Below are positions 39,280-48,700 of a stretch of 64,000 nt of DNA, piece after piece. A program made the translations under genes and the position numbers. The stretch is from Photobacterium frigidiphilum. GTDB taxonomy: Bacteria > Pseudomonadota > Gammaproteobacteria > Enterobacterales > Vibrionaceae. Every line of letters starts with the position of its first letter. The first letter of the stretch is position 1. The notes below the pieces were generated by a model, which had not been told where the DNA came from, searched no databases, and saw nothing but the letters and a program-made list of their open reading frames with translations. The DNA lies in NCBI RefSeq assembly GCF_003025615.1, contig NZ_PYMJ01000019.1:1-64000 (forward strand), in the 5' to 3' direction.

Positions 39280-39307
39280 AAGGGGCTAATTAGCCCCTTT
39301 TTTTATA
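39280..39307 (+). terminator. terminator after pnp
   Basis: AAAGGGGCTA-AT-TAGCCCCTTTTTTT: tight palindromic stem and seven-T tail. Confidence 0.9.
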
Positions 39308-39337
39308 TCTAAATTGTGTACTTCAGGGAGAACAGCA

Positions 39338-40231
39338 TTGATTGCAAACAGGTTAAAGCTCGTATGTATTGCCGCAGTGATGGTACTAACAGGATGTGCA
39401 TCGTCTCAAGCGAAATGGACCCATCCTCCGATGGCTGTGCCATTTCAGCCTACGATTCAACAGCAAATACAATTGGCGCGTATTGATCAATTACTAAAGC
39501 GTGATGATCTCGATAAAGATACCGTTGCACAAATGTTTTATGAGCGTGGTTTATTGAATGACAGCCTGGGCTTACGTGATTTGGCACGCCTTGATTTTAA
39601 CCAGTCTCTTTCGTTGAAGCCAAATCAGCCTGATGTTTTTAATATTCTCGGTGTGTATTTTACCCAAAGTGCCCATTTTGATGCAGCGTATGAAGCGTTT
39701 GATTCAACCCTAGAGTTAAACCCTCTGCATCCGTTTGCTCTGCGTAACCGTGGTATCGCTTTATATTATGGTGGTCGTTTAGCATTGGCTCACGATGATT
39801 TGTTGGTGCATTACCAACAAGGTGTGAATGACCCTTATCGTGTTATTTGGTTATATTTCGTTGAATTTGAACAAGATTCTGAAACGGCAGCTCAAAAATT
39901 AAAGCTACGTTATGATGCCAGTGATAAGCAAGATTGGGGATGGCAAATTGTGCGTCTGTATCTTGGTGAAATCACAGAAACTCAATTTTTAAATGAGATT
40001 GCGACAAAAAGTGAAAGCAACGATCAGTTGGCAGAGCGTTTGACTGAAGGGTACTTCTACCTTGCGAAGGCGTATCAACAACAAAATGATTTTTCTGCGG
40101 CTGTGATGCTATACAAGTTAGCCTTAGCGGGTAATGTGTATGAGTTTGTTGAGCACCGTTTCTCATTGTTAGAAATCAGCAGAATTATGGCGGCTTATGA
40201 AGCACAAAATGGACAAAAAGAGACTAACTAG
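39338..40231 (+). CDS. nlpI: lipoprotein NlpI
   Basis: Outer-membrane-anchored TPR lipoprotein that, in E. coli, controls peptidoglycan endopeptidases together with Prc. The 297 residues start with a lipoprotein signal (MVLTGC lipobox near residue 20) followed by TPR repeats (SLGLRDLARLDFNQSLSLKP, FDAAYEAFDSTLELNP, ALRNRGIALYYGGR). The start is a TTG with AGGGAG seven bases before it, encoding MIANRLKLVCIAAV. Downstream of pnp as in enterics. Confidence 0.92.
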   Translation: MIANRLKLVCIAAVMVLTGCASSQAKWTHPPMAVPFQPTIQQQIQLARIDQLLKRDDLDKDTVAQMFYERGLLNDSLGLRDLARLDFNQSLSLKPNQPDVFNILGVYFTQSAHFDAAYEAFDSTLELNPLHPFALRNRGIALYYGGRLALAHDDLLVHYQQGVNDPYRVIWLYFVEFEQDSETAAQKLKLRYDASDKQDWGWQIVRLYLGEITETQFLNEIATKSESNDQLAERLTEGYFYLAKAYQQQNDFSAAVMLYKLALAGNVYEFVEHRFSLLEISRIMAAYEAQNGQKETN

Positions 40232-40266
40232 TTTCTTTCTATTGATTGCCACATAACGCTATGAAG

Positions 40267-40294
40267 AAAAGCCGCGATTGTCGCGGCTTTTTTG
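40267..40294. terminator. terminator between nlpI and ubiV
   Basis: AAAAGCCGCGA-TTG-TCGCGGCTTTTTT: perfect stem with A-run and T-run, lying between converging genes. Confidence 0.9.
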
Positions 40295-40340
40295 TATCTG
40301 ATTAAAAATGTTTGAATAACAATTATTTGAATAAAAAATG

Positions 40341-41216
40341 TTACTCGATATTTAGACCAGCAACGTTATGCCAATAACCATTGCAGTGATGACCCCCCAC
40401 TAACGAATGGCGAGTGGTGCTTTGTTCATTTAATTTAAAGTCGTTCACTTTGCTTAGCGTATCGATACTGAGCGGGCTTAAACGTACAACGTCAACGAGG
40501 TCCTGCATGCTCTTCAAATCGTTGACCAAGTTATAACAGTAGCCAGACTGGGTTTGAATGCCATTTAGCGTAAAGACTTTTTGGTCTTCTTGGCTATTAA
40601 CGGTAATGCCTGTTGGATACTTGATACAACAGGTTTCGCAATCATCTTTGGCTTTATCTTCAGCGCGAGCAGTAAAACAACGAGCTGAATAGGCCAGAGG
40701 CAGATAACCATAGCTGAAAACTTCCGTTTCAAACTTATCTCGAATACCTAATTTTTCGCATTCGACGACAACATTCTGGAGCCACTCTTTAGACAGTTCG
40801 ACGGGCATACACCAGCGCGTCATGCCTTTTTTCAGAAAAAGGTTCAGCGTCTGGGCGTTGTAGCAATTAACGGCAGCGCCAACTACAAACGGCACTTTTT
40901 TCTCATGAGCGAGTTGAATTGCTGACACATCGTTAGCTTCTATAATGAAATCGCCGTTATCGATGTACTTTTTCATGATGTTGACTTCGCTAGGTGCTTC
41001 CAGCAATGCCATCGTAGACAAGACAACTTGCTTACCAGTAGATGAGATATCTTTTGCAATATCAAACCAATGAGCAGGCTTCATTTCACGACGTTTTGAA
41101 CAAACAGTTTCACCAAGGTAGATGATATCGGTGTCTGTTTCTTTTGCTTGTTGATAAAAATCTTCAACGTCGGTTTTTGGCCAAAAATAAAGAAGAGGCC
41201 CCAAAGAGTATTTCAT
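40341..41216 (-). CDS. ubiV: ubiquinone biosynthesis protein UbiV
   Basis: U32-peptidase-family protein that, with UbiU, carries out O2-independent hydroxylations of the ubiquinone ring. From the ATG at 41216 (AGGAG seven bases upstream) the 291 residues place the four cluster cysteines at 39, 180, 193 and 197, the same positions as in E. coli UbiV ([28 protein letters not shown], which also has Cys196). It lies 11 bases after ubiU, so both form one operon. Earlier annotations call this YhbV, a protease; the protease label should not be kept. Confidence 0.94.
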   Translation of the reverse strand: MKYSLGPLLYFWPKTDVEDFYQQAKETDTDIIYLGETVCSKRREMKPAHWFDIAKDISSTGKQVVLSTMALLEAPSEVNIMKKYIDNGDFIIEANDVSAIQLAHEKKVPFVVGAAVNCYNAQTLNLFLKKGMTRWCMPVELSKEWLQNVVVECEKLGIRDKFETEVFSYGYLPLAYSARCFTARAEDKAKDDCETCCIKYPTGITVNSQEDQKVFTLNGIQTQSGYCYNLVNDLKSMQDLVDVVRLSPLSIDTLSKVNDFKLNEQSTTRHSLVGGHHCNGYWHNVAGLNIE

Positions 41217-41227
41217 GTTTGGCTCCT

Positions 41228-42235
41228 TTATTGCCATTTACGGTGATAAGCACCGAGTGTTGTTTGTTTACCTTCAGAGACGTTGCCTAAGCACGTATTC
41301 CAAGCTGGCTCTACGCTATAGCCTTCAGGATTGGCTTTATAACGATCAATGGCTGCTCGCCATGTTTTGGTTACCTGCTCAACATAAGCCGGGCTACGCT
41401 GCCGACCTTCTATTTTTACCGATGCAATATTGGCGGCAAAGAGTTCCGGTAATATTTCTAACGTATTGAGGCTCGTCGGCTCTTCCAAGGCGTGGTAGCG
41501 CTTATTATCACCATCAATATTGACATCGAAGCGACCTTTACACAGGGTCGGGTAGCCTGCATTTTCGCCAGCGGCATAACGATCAATTAATACATCGTTT
41601 AAGCGAGATTCAAGCCCTTGCGCCGTTTCTTGCCAGCGAACATATTTAGCCGGTGAGCATGCACCTACCGTATTGGGCGATTCACCTGTCATGTAAGAAG
41701 ATAAGTAACAACGACCTTCAGCCATAATGCACAAGCTACCAAACGCGAATACCTCTAGAGCCATATCGGTATTACGTGCGAGTTGCTTTACTTGATGAAT
41801 CGACAGTACACGCGGCAATACTACGCGCTTCACATTGAAGTTCTGTTTATAGAAATCAATGGCAGCAGTATTGGTTGCTGATGCTTGAACCGATAAGTGC
41901 AGTTCAAGATCAGGATAACGCGTTGCGGCATATTCTAATACTGCAATATCAGCGACGATGAGGGCATCTACCCCCATAGCAACAGCATTGTCGACCGCTT
42001 TCGTCCAGCGGTTAAAACCGTCTGGGTGGGCGAAAGTATTAAGGGCAACGTGCAGCTTTCTGTTGTGATCTTGCACATACTGAACGGCTTTTTCTAGCTT
42101 ACGACCTGTAAAGTTTAAACCAGCGAAATGGCGGGCATTTGTATCATCTTTAAAGCCGATGTATACCGCGTCAGCACCGTTATCAATCGCTGTTTTTAAG
42201 GCTGGAAGGTTACCAGCGGGGCAAAGTAGCTCCAT
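41228..42235 (-). CDS. ubiU: ubiquinone biosynthesis protein UbiU
   Basis: Partner of UbiV in anaerobic ubiquinone synthesis; the heterodimer holds two 4Fe-4S clusters. The 335 residues start [20 protein letters not shown]. The cluster cysteines lie at 169 (GSLCIMAEG), 176 (GRCYLSS), 193 (VGACSPAKY) and 232 (PTLCKGRF), identical to E. coli numbering. First gene of ubiUV. Its upstream region has one FNR-like site. The third partner, ubiT, is 2.4 kb away across an intervening c-di-GMP gene. Confidence 0.94.
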   Translation of the reverse strand: MELLCPAGNLPALKTAIDNGADAVYIGFKDDTNARHFAGLNFTGRKLEKAVQYVQDHNRKLHVALNTFAHPDGFNRWTKAVDNAVAMGVDALIVADIAVLEYAATRYPDLELHLSVQASATNTAAIDFYKQNFNVKRVVLPRVLSIHQVKQLARNTDMALEVFAFGSLCIMAEGRCYLSSYMTGESPNTVGACSPAKYVRWQETAQGLESRLNDVLIDRYAAGENAGYPTLCKGRFDVNIDGDNKRYHALEEPTSLNTLEILPELFAANIASVKIEGRQRSPAYVEQVTKTWRAAIDRYKANPEGYSVEPAWNTCLGNVSEGKQTTLGAYHRKWQ

Positions 42236-42286
42236 ATTATTTTTATCAACCAGTCTTTGATGGGAATAATTAATAGAGCAAATAGT

Positions 42287-42311
42287 AGGGGGCTTAGTGC
42301 CCCCTTGTTTT
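42287..42311. terminator. GC-rich hairpin between the GGDEF-EAL gene and ubiU
   Basis: GGGGGC-TTAGT-GCCCCC with TTGTTTT on the plus side; on the minus strand, where both flanking genes lie, the tail is only TACTATTT. It may end the minus-strand GGDEF-EAL transcript weakly or lie in the ubiU leader. Confidence 0.4.
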
Positions 42312-42330
42312 GATGTCAGGCAGGTTTTTG

Positions 42331-42344
42331 TTGATTTAGGACAA
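42331..42344. promoter_or_regulatory. candidate FNR site upstream of ubiU
   Basis: TTGATTTAGGACAA compares with the FNR consensus TTGAT-N4-ATCAA: the left half is perfect and three of five bases of the right half match. It lies about 100 bases before ubiU. FNR control of ubiUV is reported in E. coli, but this single weak match is not proof. Confidence 0.3.
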
Positions 42345-42377
42345 CTTTTTAGTGGTAGATGGACATATAAAAAGTGA

Positions 42378-44417
42378 TTAATCTTTACTTCGACTGTTTT
42401 TTACTAAAATCGCTTCGAGTTCATTTTTTGGCAACGGACGATAGAAATGGAACCCTTGGATATAGTCACAATTGAGGTTTGACAACAAGGTTGCTTGTTG
42501 ACGTGTTTCGACCCCTTCGGCGACGATACTCATATTAAGGGCTTTGCCCAAGTTAATGATATTTTCAATCAGGGTTACCTGCTTGGGCACCGTATCGATG
42601 TCATTAATAAAGGCGCGGTCAATTTTTAGCTCATCAAGTGGAAAACGCGCTAAATACGATAGCGATGAATAGCCAGTACCAAAGTCATCTATCGATAATG
42701 CAAACCCGAGTTTTTTTATCGCGTTTAACATTTGTATGGTGTGTTCGCCATCACTCATTACGGCGCTTTCGGTTAATTCAAAGGTAATATCTGTGGCATT
42801 GACACCTGTGCTTTTGAGTAGCTTTTTCACGAAATCAATGAGGTTTGGGTTACCAAATTGTTGTGGTGATAAGTTGATCGCCACACGTCCAGATAAGATA
42901 CCTTGTTGTTTCCAGCGTCTTACCGTTGTGAAAACTTCTCGCATAACGACCAAGCCAAGCTGCTCGATTAATCCAGAGTTTTCAGCGACGGGAATAAATT
43001 GTGCCGGGCTAATATAACCTTCAACAGGGTGCTTCCAGCGAACTAATGCTTCTGCACCATTAATAGCAAAGTCGCGAGCATTTACTTTGGGTTGATACCA
43101 GACTTCTAACCCATTATTTTGCAGTACTTTTTGAAGTTCTATTTCTAACCACAAGCGCATGCGCGCTTCTTTATTCATGGCTTCATTGAATTTAACTAAA
43201 CGATTACGCCCACGATTTTTTGCTTCATACATCGCGGTATCGGCATTTTGCAGCAAAATACGTGCATCATTACCATTACCAGGGTAAGACACCATGCCAA
43301 TTGAGCACGCTAAATGTTTGCTGAAATGGTGCAGATCAAAAGGTTGGTTAATTAACGAGATAACTTGCTGAGCAACGAGATCTCCCGCTCTATCGTGCTC
43401 AGGTTCAGATAAAACAATCCCAAATTCATCGCCACCCAAATGACCAATAATGGCATTTTCCGGCAATAAACGGCGTAAGCGTTGAGAGATTTCTTGCAGT
43501 ACCCGATCGCCAATATGATGACCTAATGAATCATTAATATTTTTGAAGTTATCGATATCAAGGTACAGCATGACCAGTGGTGTTTCATTGGTGATTAGAC
43601 TTTCTAATCGACGGCTAAAGCCATGGCGATTGTACAAACCCGTTAATGGATCGGTATGAACAAGCTGTTCAACTTGTCCTTGTTGCATCGTATGTTCAGC
43701 TGCGTCTTGTAGTTTAACCAGTTTAGCGGGTGAACCCATTAAAGTAATGTCTGATGTGGTGACCAATAATGGACGCTCGGTACAGCAGCGTGGGCTTGTG
43801 TGGCATTTACGGGGATCGCCACTCGGTATTTGAGACAGAGTTTCACCTAAGATGCGCTGACTATGGCTATCAATCAGTAAACGCCCAAGCTCTTCACCTA
43901 ATAATTCTTTAGAATCATCGAATCCTAATAAATTCGCCGCAACTTGGTTGGCCGATATAATTATGTCAGCTTCAACAATACACATGCCGTCAGAGATCAA
44001 TTCATTCAGCTGATTTAATTGATGCTCAAGCTCTTCAAGTGAGTTAACCAAAATTTGTCGTTCAGAGGTATCGACTGAATGCAGAACAATATGGCCAACA
44101 TCCCCAGTTTTATTTCGCAGTGGTGATAGGCTGAAATGCATACTGGTTTCATGACGGCTGTCATCCAGAACGACTTCACCTTCGACGGATTCCCCTTGAA
44201 AGGCACGTTCATAAAATGGACGCAGAGAGCGATAGAAGGCTTGCCCTAGAATGTCTCTGTCATTTTGACCTACAAGATCATCACGTTGAAGACCGCTTAT
44301 TTCGCAGTAACGGTTATTAACGACTAAGTAGTTATGTTGTGGATCTAATACTGCAAACAGAAACGGACTGTTATCTGTGAGCAGAGGAAACCAATAATTA
44401 AGTTGCTCTGTCGGCAT
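42378..44417 (-). CDS. PAS-PAS-GGDEF-EAL c-di-GMP signalling protein
   Basis: Cytoplasmic dual-domain protein of 679 residues with no membrane helix. PAS1 about 10-120 (FLFAVLDPQHNYLVVNNRYC), PAS2 about 135-240, GGDEF about 250-415 with intact motif GHLGGDEFGIVL (328-332), EAL about 425-675 with AEALVRW (456-458), FELTES, SIDDFGTGYSS and AEGVETR all kept. Both cyclase and phosphodiesterase activity are possible; the RxxD inhibitory site before GGDEF is missing. PAS2 carries a Cys cluster (KCHTSPRCC, residues 205, 211, 212) that could sense redox or bind metal. It sits between ubiU and ubiT. No start context is strong; the ATG at 44417 gives a full PAS1. Confidence 0.9.
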   Translation of the reverse strand: MPTEQLNYWFPLLTDNSPFLFAVLDPQHNYLVVNNRYCEISGLQRDDLVGQNDRDILGQAFYRSLRPFYERAFQGESVEGEVVLDDSRHETSMHFSLSPLRNKTGDVGHIVLHSVDTSERQILVNSLEELEHQLNQLNELISDGMCIVEADIIISANQVAANLLGFDDSKELLGEELGRLLIDSHSQRILGETLSQIPSGDPRKCHTSPRCCTERPLLVTTSDITLMGSPAKLVKLQDAAEHTMQQGQVEQLVHTDPLTGLYNRHGFSRRLESLITNETPLVMLYLDIDNFKNINDSLGHHIGDRVLQEISQRLRRLLPENAIIGHLGGDEFGIVLSEPEHDRAGDLVAQQVISLINQPFDLHHFSKHLACSIGMVSYPGNGNDARILLQNADTAMYEAKNRGRNRLVKFNEAMNKEARMRLWLEIELQKVLQNNGLEVWYQPKVNARDFAINGAEALVRWKHPVEGYISPAQFIPVAENSGLIEQLGLVVMREVFTTVRRWKQQGILSGRVAINLSPQQFGNPNLIDFVKKLLKSTGVNATDITFELTESAVMSDGEHTIQMLNAIKKLGFALSIDDFGTGYSSLSYLARFPLDELKIDRAFINDIDTVPKQVTLIENIINLGKALNMSIVAEGVETRQQATLLSNLNCDYIQGFHFYRPLPKNELEAILVKNSRSKD

Positions 44418-44681
44418 TAAAGCACCGTATATCCATATTCAGATTGAAAATAGCGCGGGGTTACCGAATTGAATAACCCTAATGGGTAGCACTATAAAGG
44501 GTGACTATGATTTTAATGTTTCATCTCATGAGTCGTGTTCTGTAATATAACCCGTGAATGAGGAAGAATTCTAAATTTTGCGTTGAGAGAAGCATTTTTT
44601 TTGACTCAAGGCATGAAACTGTTTGCCAAGGTTGCAATACAATCAGGTATTAATAGCGGTAGAGATAGGAATATACATACA

Positions 44682-45209
44682 GTGATAACCCAACTTCGAA
44701 AGCACATTGTTCAACATGGTCCTGCGTTATTACGCGTTCCAGCAAAATTGACGCCTTTTACGGTTCAGAAAAAAATGATGTTAGAAGGCTTAACACTCGT
44801 TTTTAAGGAAGCGTTAGAAGATGGTGATTTTGAATTTCTTGATGGACGATGGTTAAAAGTCGAAGTCAGGGATTTAGAACTGCACTGGTATATTAGTTAC
44901 CAAGATGACAAACTAGTCGTCGCTGAACATATCGAGCAAGAAGATGTTAGCTTCAGTGGCGAATGTAATGACTTAGTCTTAATTGCCGCACGTAAAGAAG
45001 ACCCTGACACCTTATTTTTTCAACGTCGTCTTCGTATTGAAGGGGATACTGAGTTAGGACTGGAAGTAAAGAACTTGATGGACAGTATTGATCTGGATTC
45101 TTTGCCTTCGCCGCTCAAATTTTTGTTACAGCAATCGGCAGACTTCATTCAAAAAGGAATGCAAGATGCTGGTGCTGAAAAAGAGGTTATGAATGCTCAT
45201 AAGAACTGA
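44682..45209 (+). CDS. ubiT: ubiquinone biosynthesis accessory factor UbiT
   Basis: SCP2-domain lipid-binding protein that supports UbiUV in anaerobic ubiquinone synthesis. From a GTG at 44682 (TAGGA 11 bases upstream) the 175 residues fit E. coli UbiT/YhbT: HGPALLRVPAKLTPFTVQ at the N-terminus, FLDGRWLKVEVRDLEL, and DPDTLFFQRRLRIEGDTELG in the SCP2 fold. Upstream ATG-like codons reach back to 44583 but add unconserved sequence. It overlaps the acetyltransferase gene by 17 bases. The 264-base gap before it shows no gene. Confidence 0.93.
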   Translation: MITQLRKHIVQHGPALLRVPAKLTPFTVQKKMMLEGLTLVFKEALEDGDFEFLDGRWLKVEVRDLELHWYISYQDDKLVVAEHIEQEDVSFSGECNDLVLIAARKEDPDTLFFQRRLRIEGDTELGLEVKNLMDSIDLDSLPSPLKFLLQQSADFIQKGMQDAGAEKEVMNAHKN

Positions 45210-45696
45210 AGCGCCTGCGGATATTCTACCCATAGATCGATTGTTGAAGACGGTGTTTGAGACCGATGCTGAAGCCGATTTAGTGATGAGATTACGTGAG
45301 AATAGTCACCGTACATTATCTCTTGTTGCGTGTAGTGATGACGGCGAGGTGATTGGACATATCCTCTTTAGCCCTGTTACCGTTGATGATGTGGATGATA
45401 ATTGGCAAGGCTTAGCGCCATTATCGGTAAAACCTGAATACCAACGACAAGGTATCGGAAAAGCATTAATGGAAGAAGCAAAAATAATGCTGGCTGATTT
45501 TGGTTACCCTGTTGTCGTTGTGCTTGGTCACAGTGAATATTATCCACAAGTGGGTTTCGAGAAAGCTTCTGAGCACGGTCTTGGCTGTATTTGGGAAGTA
45601 CCTGATGAAGCCTTTATGGTTTTAGAAGTGATACCTGAGCATTTGGCAGGAAAATCAGGCGTCGTTAAATACAGTGAAGAATTTTCAGCTCTGTAA
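45193..45696 (+). CDS. yhbS: GNAT family N-acetyltransferase YhbS
   Basis: Acetyl-CoA-dependent acyltransferase; substrate uncertain. The 167 residues equal E. coli YhbS in length and have the GNAT core with the CoA-binding loop QRQGIGKALMEEA and the later HSEYYPQVGFEKAS. It overlaps the end of ubiT, the same pairing as yhbT-yhbS in E. coli, so a link to lipid or quinone metabolism is possible but unproven. Confidence 0.88.
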   Translation: MLIRTEAPADILPIDRLLKTVFETDAEADLVMRLRENSHRTLSLVACSDDGEVIGHILFSPVTVDDVDDNWQGLAPLSVKPEYQRQGIGKALMEEAKIMLADFGYPVVVVLGHSEYYPQVGFEKASEHGLGCIWEVPDEAFMVLEVIPEHLAGKSGVVKYSEEFSAL

Positions 45697-45743
45697 TCTC
45701 GGTAATATCACGGAATATAGCTTGATTCTATATTCATCATAAA

Positions 45744-45771
45744 ATACCACCTTAACGGTGGTTTTTTATTT
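45744..45771 (+). terminator. terminator after yhbS
   Basis: TACCACC-TTAAC-GGTGGT followed by TTTTTTATTTTT. Confidence 0.88.
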
Positions 45772-45885
45772 TTGATGGTGGCTATATTAAACGCATGCTG
45801 GGTATGTCTTGGTGGTGTGGTGTGAATTTGATAGGATTGCCGCCCAAAGTGTTTATCACTACTAGAAGCTTATTGTGAGTATTGA

Positions 45886-46287
45886 ATGAAACAGCGTGAT
45901 ATTCAGGTATTGCAAGAAATGGGGTTAACCTATTGGCAGGTACGCAAACCGGAGTTCTTCCCTAATATGCAAGTACCTGTCATCGATCTACCTGAAAGTT
46001 GCAAACTATTGTTTATTACTGATGATGAACTGAACGAACATGATGCTTGGCTATTTGGGCGCATTTTAGGCAGTATGAAATTGAAGCCTGAACAAGCGTT
46101 ATCATTACCTTTAGAAGCGGTAGAGCAAGTTGCAGAACATCATTTAACCTGGTGTTGGTTTGCAGGTTGCCAAGGCGCACACCCAGTTGGTTGCCAAGTG
46201 TTGAATTCCAGTTCATTGCGAGCAATGCATTCAAACCCATCAAGTAAAAAAGCCTTATGGCAGCAGATTTGTTCTTATGATAAATAA
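45886..46287 (+). CDS. holD: DNA polymerase III subunit psi
   Basis: Psi links the clamp-loader chi subunit to the gamma/tau complex and so to SSB. The 133 residues are divergent, as is usual for HolD, but keep the recognisable start (IQVLQEMGLTYWQVRKPE) and the C-terminal signature NPSSKKALWQQICSYDK. It overlaps rimI by 11 bases, the standard holD-rimI pair. Confidence 0.88.
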   Translation: MKQRDIQVLQEMGLTYWQVRKPEFFPNMQVPVIDLPESCKLLFITDDELNEHDAWLFGRILGSMKLKPEQALSLPLEAVEQVAEHHLTWCWFAGCQGAHPVGCQVLNSSSLRAMHSNPSSKKALWQQICSYDK

Positions 46288-46723
46288 AATTGTTCCACTT
46301 GAATCGCAACACCATGATGATGTTTGGCGTATAGAACGTGCCGCCAACACTTTTCCTTGGGCTGAATCGATGATTCGTAAAGAGCCTAATAATATCGCGA
46401 CGAATTTTGTTTTGTTAGTCGATGATATACTCGTGGGCTATTGTTATGGTCAGCTTGTAGCTGGTGAGGCAACATTACTGAATATTGCGGTTGATCCTAA
46501 TCAGCAAGGCAAGGGTTACGGTAAAGCGTTGTTAGAAGGCTTTATTGATATATTACAACAGCGGAATGCTGAAGATATTTGGTTAGAAGTGCGCGCCAGT
46601 AATGTTCGTGCTTATAAACTGTATGAAGCGACTGGCTTTAACGAGATAAACCGCCGTGAAGGGTATTACCCATCAGAAAATGGACGTGAAGATGCGTTAA
46701 TTATGACGTATTTGGTTATGTAG
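46277..46723 (+). CDS. rimI: ribosomal protein S18 alanine N-acetyltransferase
   Basis: Acetylates the N-terminal alanine of S18. The 148-residue GNAT protein has the acetyl-CoA loop QQGKGYGKALLEGF and the substrate region FPWAESMI...EVRASNVRAYKLYEATGFNEI. Second gene of holD-rimI, and prfC follows after a 219-base gap that contains a likely promoter (TATAAT at 46771-46776, weak -35). Confidence 0.93.
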   Translation: MINKIVPLESQHHDDVWRIERAANTFPWAESMIRKEPNNIATNFVLLVDDILVGYCYGQLVAGEATLLNIAVDPNQQGKGYGKALLEGFIDILQQRNAEDIWLEVRASNVRAYKLYEATGFNEINRREGYYPSENGREDALIMTYLVM

Positions 46724-46942
46724 CCTTTATATCTCCTTTGTTATCTCTGTTTCTTTTCGTGGGATTTGCGTATAATTCCGCCATTATCAGGCTCCTGAGT
46801 TCCATCTATTTCCTGCGTACGATTGAGGTCGACATGTAATTTGTTGCTATAACACAATTTTCGCAGTTCCCTGCCTACGCAGGCGATGGCACTTTTCTAG
46901 GGTCAGCCCCTATTGGAATCTCTCACAGGATTATCAACACTT

Positions 46943-48523
46943 ATGTCTTTTTTACAAGAAGTGGGTAAACGTAGAACGTTTGCCATCATTTCTCACCCCG
47001 ATGCGGGTAAAACCACCATTACTGAAAAAGTTCTTTTATTCGGAAACGCTATTCAAAAAGCGGGTACCGTAAAAGGTCGCGGTTCTAATCAACACGCGAA
47101 ATCAGACTGGATGGAAATGGAAAAAGAACGTGGTATCTCAGTAACGACTTCTGTGATGCAGTTCCCATTCAATGATTGCCTCGTGAACCTTCTTGATACT
47201 CCTGGACACGAAGATTTCTCGGAAGATACGTACCGTACATTAACGGCTGTTGACTCATGTCTTATGGTTATCGATGCCGCTAAAGGTGTCGAAGATCGTA
47301 CGCGTAAGTTGATGGAAGTAACCCGTTTACGTGATACGCCAATCGTTACTTTCATGAATAAAATGGACCGTGAAGTACGTGATCCAATGGAAGTATTAGA
47401 TGAAGTTGAAACCGAGCTAAAGATGGCTTGTGCGCCAATTTCATGGCCGATTGGGTGTGGTAAAGAATTTAAAGGTATTTACCACATTCACCGTGATGAA
47501 ACTGTTTTGTATGAATCTGGCCACGGCCACGAGATTCAAGAAGTACGTATAATTAAAGGGTTAGACAACCCTGAGTTAGATGTCGCTGTTGGTGAAGCAT
47601 TAGCTGCAAGCGTACGTGAAGAACTTGAACTGGTTATTGGTGCTGCGCACGAATTTGATCTTGAGTTGTTCTTGAAAGGTGAATTAACGCCTGTATTCTT
47701 TGGTACAGCATTGGGTAACTTTGGTGTTGACCACATGCTTGAAGGCTTAACGCAGTGGGCGCCAGCACCACAAACACGTAAAGCGAATGAGCGCGATGTA
47801 GAAGCCGTCGAAGAGAAATTCTCGGGTTTCGTTTTTAAAATTCAAGCCAACATGGATCCTAAGCACCGCGACCGTATCGCCTTTATGCGTATCGTGTCAG
47901 GTACTTATAACCAAGGCATGAAAATGAACCATGTACGTACTGGTAAAAATGTCAGTATTTCTGATGCGGTAACCTTTATGGCTGGTGACCGTACTCGTGC
48001 TGAACAAGCGTATGCGGGCGACATCATTGGTTTGCATAACCACGGTACGATTCAGATTGGTGATACGTTCACCCAAGGTGAGAACCTTAAGTTTGCTGGT
48101 ATTCCAAACTTTGCTCCTGAACTGTTCCGTCGTATTCGCCTAAAAGATCCATTGAGACAGAAGCAGTTGCTTAAAGGTTTGGTACAGCTTTCTGAAGAAG
48201 GTGCTGTACAGGTCTTCCGTCCTTTACAAAACAATGATTTGATTGTTGGTGCGGTGGGTGTGCTTCAGTTTGATGTGGTTGTGGCACGCTTAAAAGCAGA
48301 ATACAACGTAGAAGCAATCTACGAAGGTATTAATGTCGCGACAGCACGTTGGGTTGAGTGTGATGATGTGAAAACATTTGAAGAATTCAAACGTAAAAAC
48401 CAACAGAACCTCGCTCTCGATGGCGGTGATAACTTAGCATATGTTGCACCAACCATGGTCAATTTGAATTTGGCGAAAGAGCGTTTCCCTGCTGTTGAAT
48501 TCCATGCCACTCGTGAACACTAA
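46943..48523 (+). CDS. prfC: peptide chain release factor 3
   Basis: GTPase that removes RF1 and RF2 from the ribosome after termination. The 526 residues show G1 [10 protein letters not shown]2 region RGISVTTS, G3 DTPGHED, G4 NKMD, then the translation-factor barrel and a C-terminal EF-G-like domain. The ATG at 46943 gives the conserved [15 protein letters not shown]; the longer frame from 46913 is not conserved. Monocistronic with a terminator. Confidence 0.95.
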   Translation: MSFLQEVGKRRTFAIISHPDAGKTTITEKVLLFGNAIQKAGTVKGRGSNQHAKSDWMEMEKERGISVTTSVMQFPFNDCLVNLLDTPGHEDFSEDTYRTLTAVDSCLMVIDAAKGVEDRTRKLMEVTRLRDTPIVTFMNKMDREVRDPMEVLDEVETELKMACAPISWPIGCGKEFKGIYHIHRDETVLYESGHGHEIQEVRIIKGLDNPELDVAVGEALAASVREELELVIGAAHEFDLELFLKGELTPVFFGTALGNFGVDHMLEGLTQWAPAPQTRKANERDVEAVEEKFSGFVFKIQANMDPKHRDRIAFMRIVSGTYNQGMKMNHVRTGKNVSISDAVTFMAGDRTRAEQAYAGDIIGLHNHGTIQIGDTFTQGENLKFAGIPNFAPELFRRIRLKDPLRQKQLLKGLVQLSEEGAVQVFRPLQNNDLIVGAVGVLQFDVVVARLKAEYNVEAIYEGINVATARWVECDDVKTFEEFKRKNQQNLALDGGDNLAYVAPTMVNLNLAKERFPAVEFHATREH

Positions 48524-48558
48524 GCGTAATTAGAGTCACCAACGAGTAACATGTTCAG

Positions 48559-48588
48559 AAGGCCGTCACATTTGTGGCGGCTTTTTTT
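48559..48588 (+). terminator. terminator after prfC
   Basis: AGGCCGTCAC-ATTT-GTGGCGGCTT with a seven-T tail; one wobble pair in the stem. Confidence 0.9.
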
Positions 48589-48640
48589 GTGCTTTATCTC
48601 CTGATATCAACCAACAACCTGATATCACTCTGAATCCTGC

Positions 48641-48664
48641 ATCTTTAGGTAGCTTGGGTGTATA
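48641..48664. repeat. degenerate half copy of the dispersed palindrome
   Basis: ATCTTTAGGTAGCTTGGGTG, then TATA, matches the right arm of the 21518-21574 repeat apart from one substitution and a two-base insertion. The partner arm is not visible. Just upstream is a direct repeat of CTGATATCA. It lies about 40 bases before glgX, so it may affect that gene's leader. Confidence 0.6.
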
Positions 48665-48700
48665 CTCCTGTTGTGCATATGGGCAACAAGGAGCTAAACA

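Noticed and set aside
40341-42235. Annotation of ubiU and ubiV as U32 collagenase-like peptidases
   Set aside because: All iron-sulfur cysteines match UbiU/UbiV numbering, and the nearby ubiT completes the ubiquinone set.
42236-42260. ATCAA...TTGAT element at the ubiU start as an FNR site
   Set aside because: The half sites are in the wrong order for FNR (TTGAT must come first) and the spacing is seven, not four.
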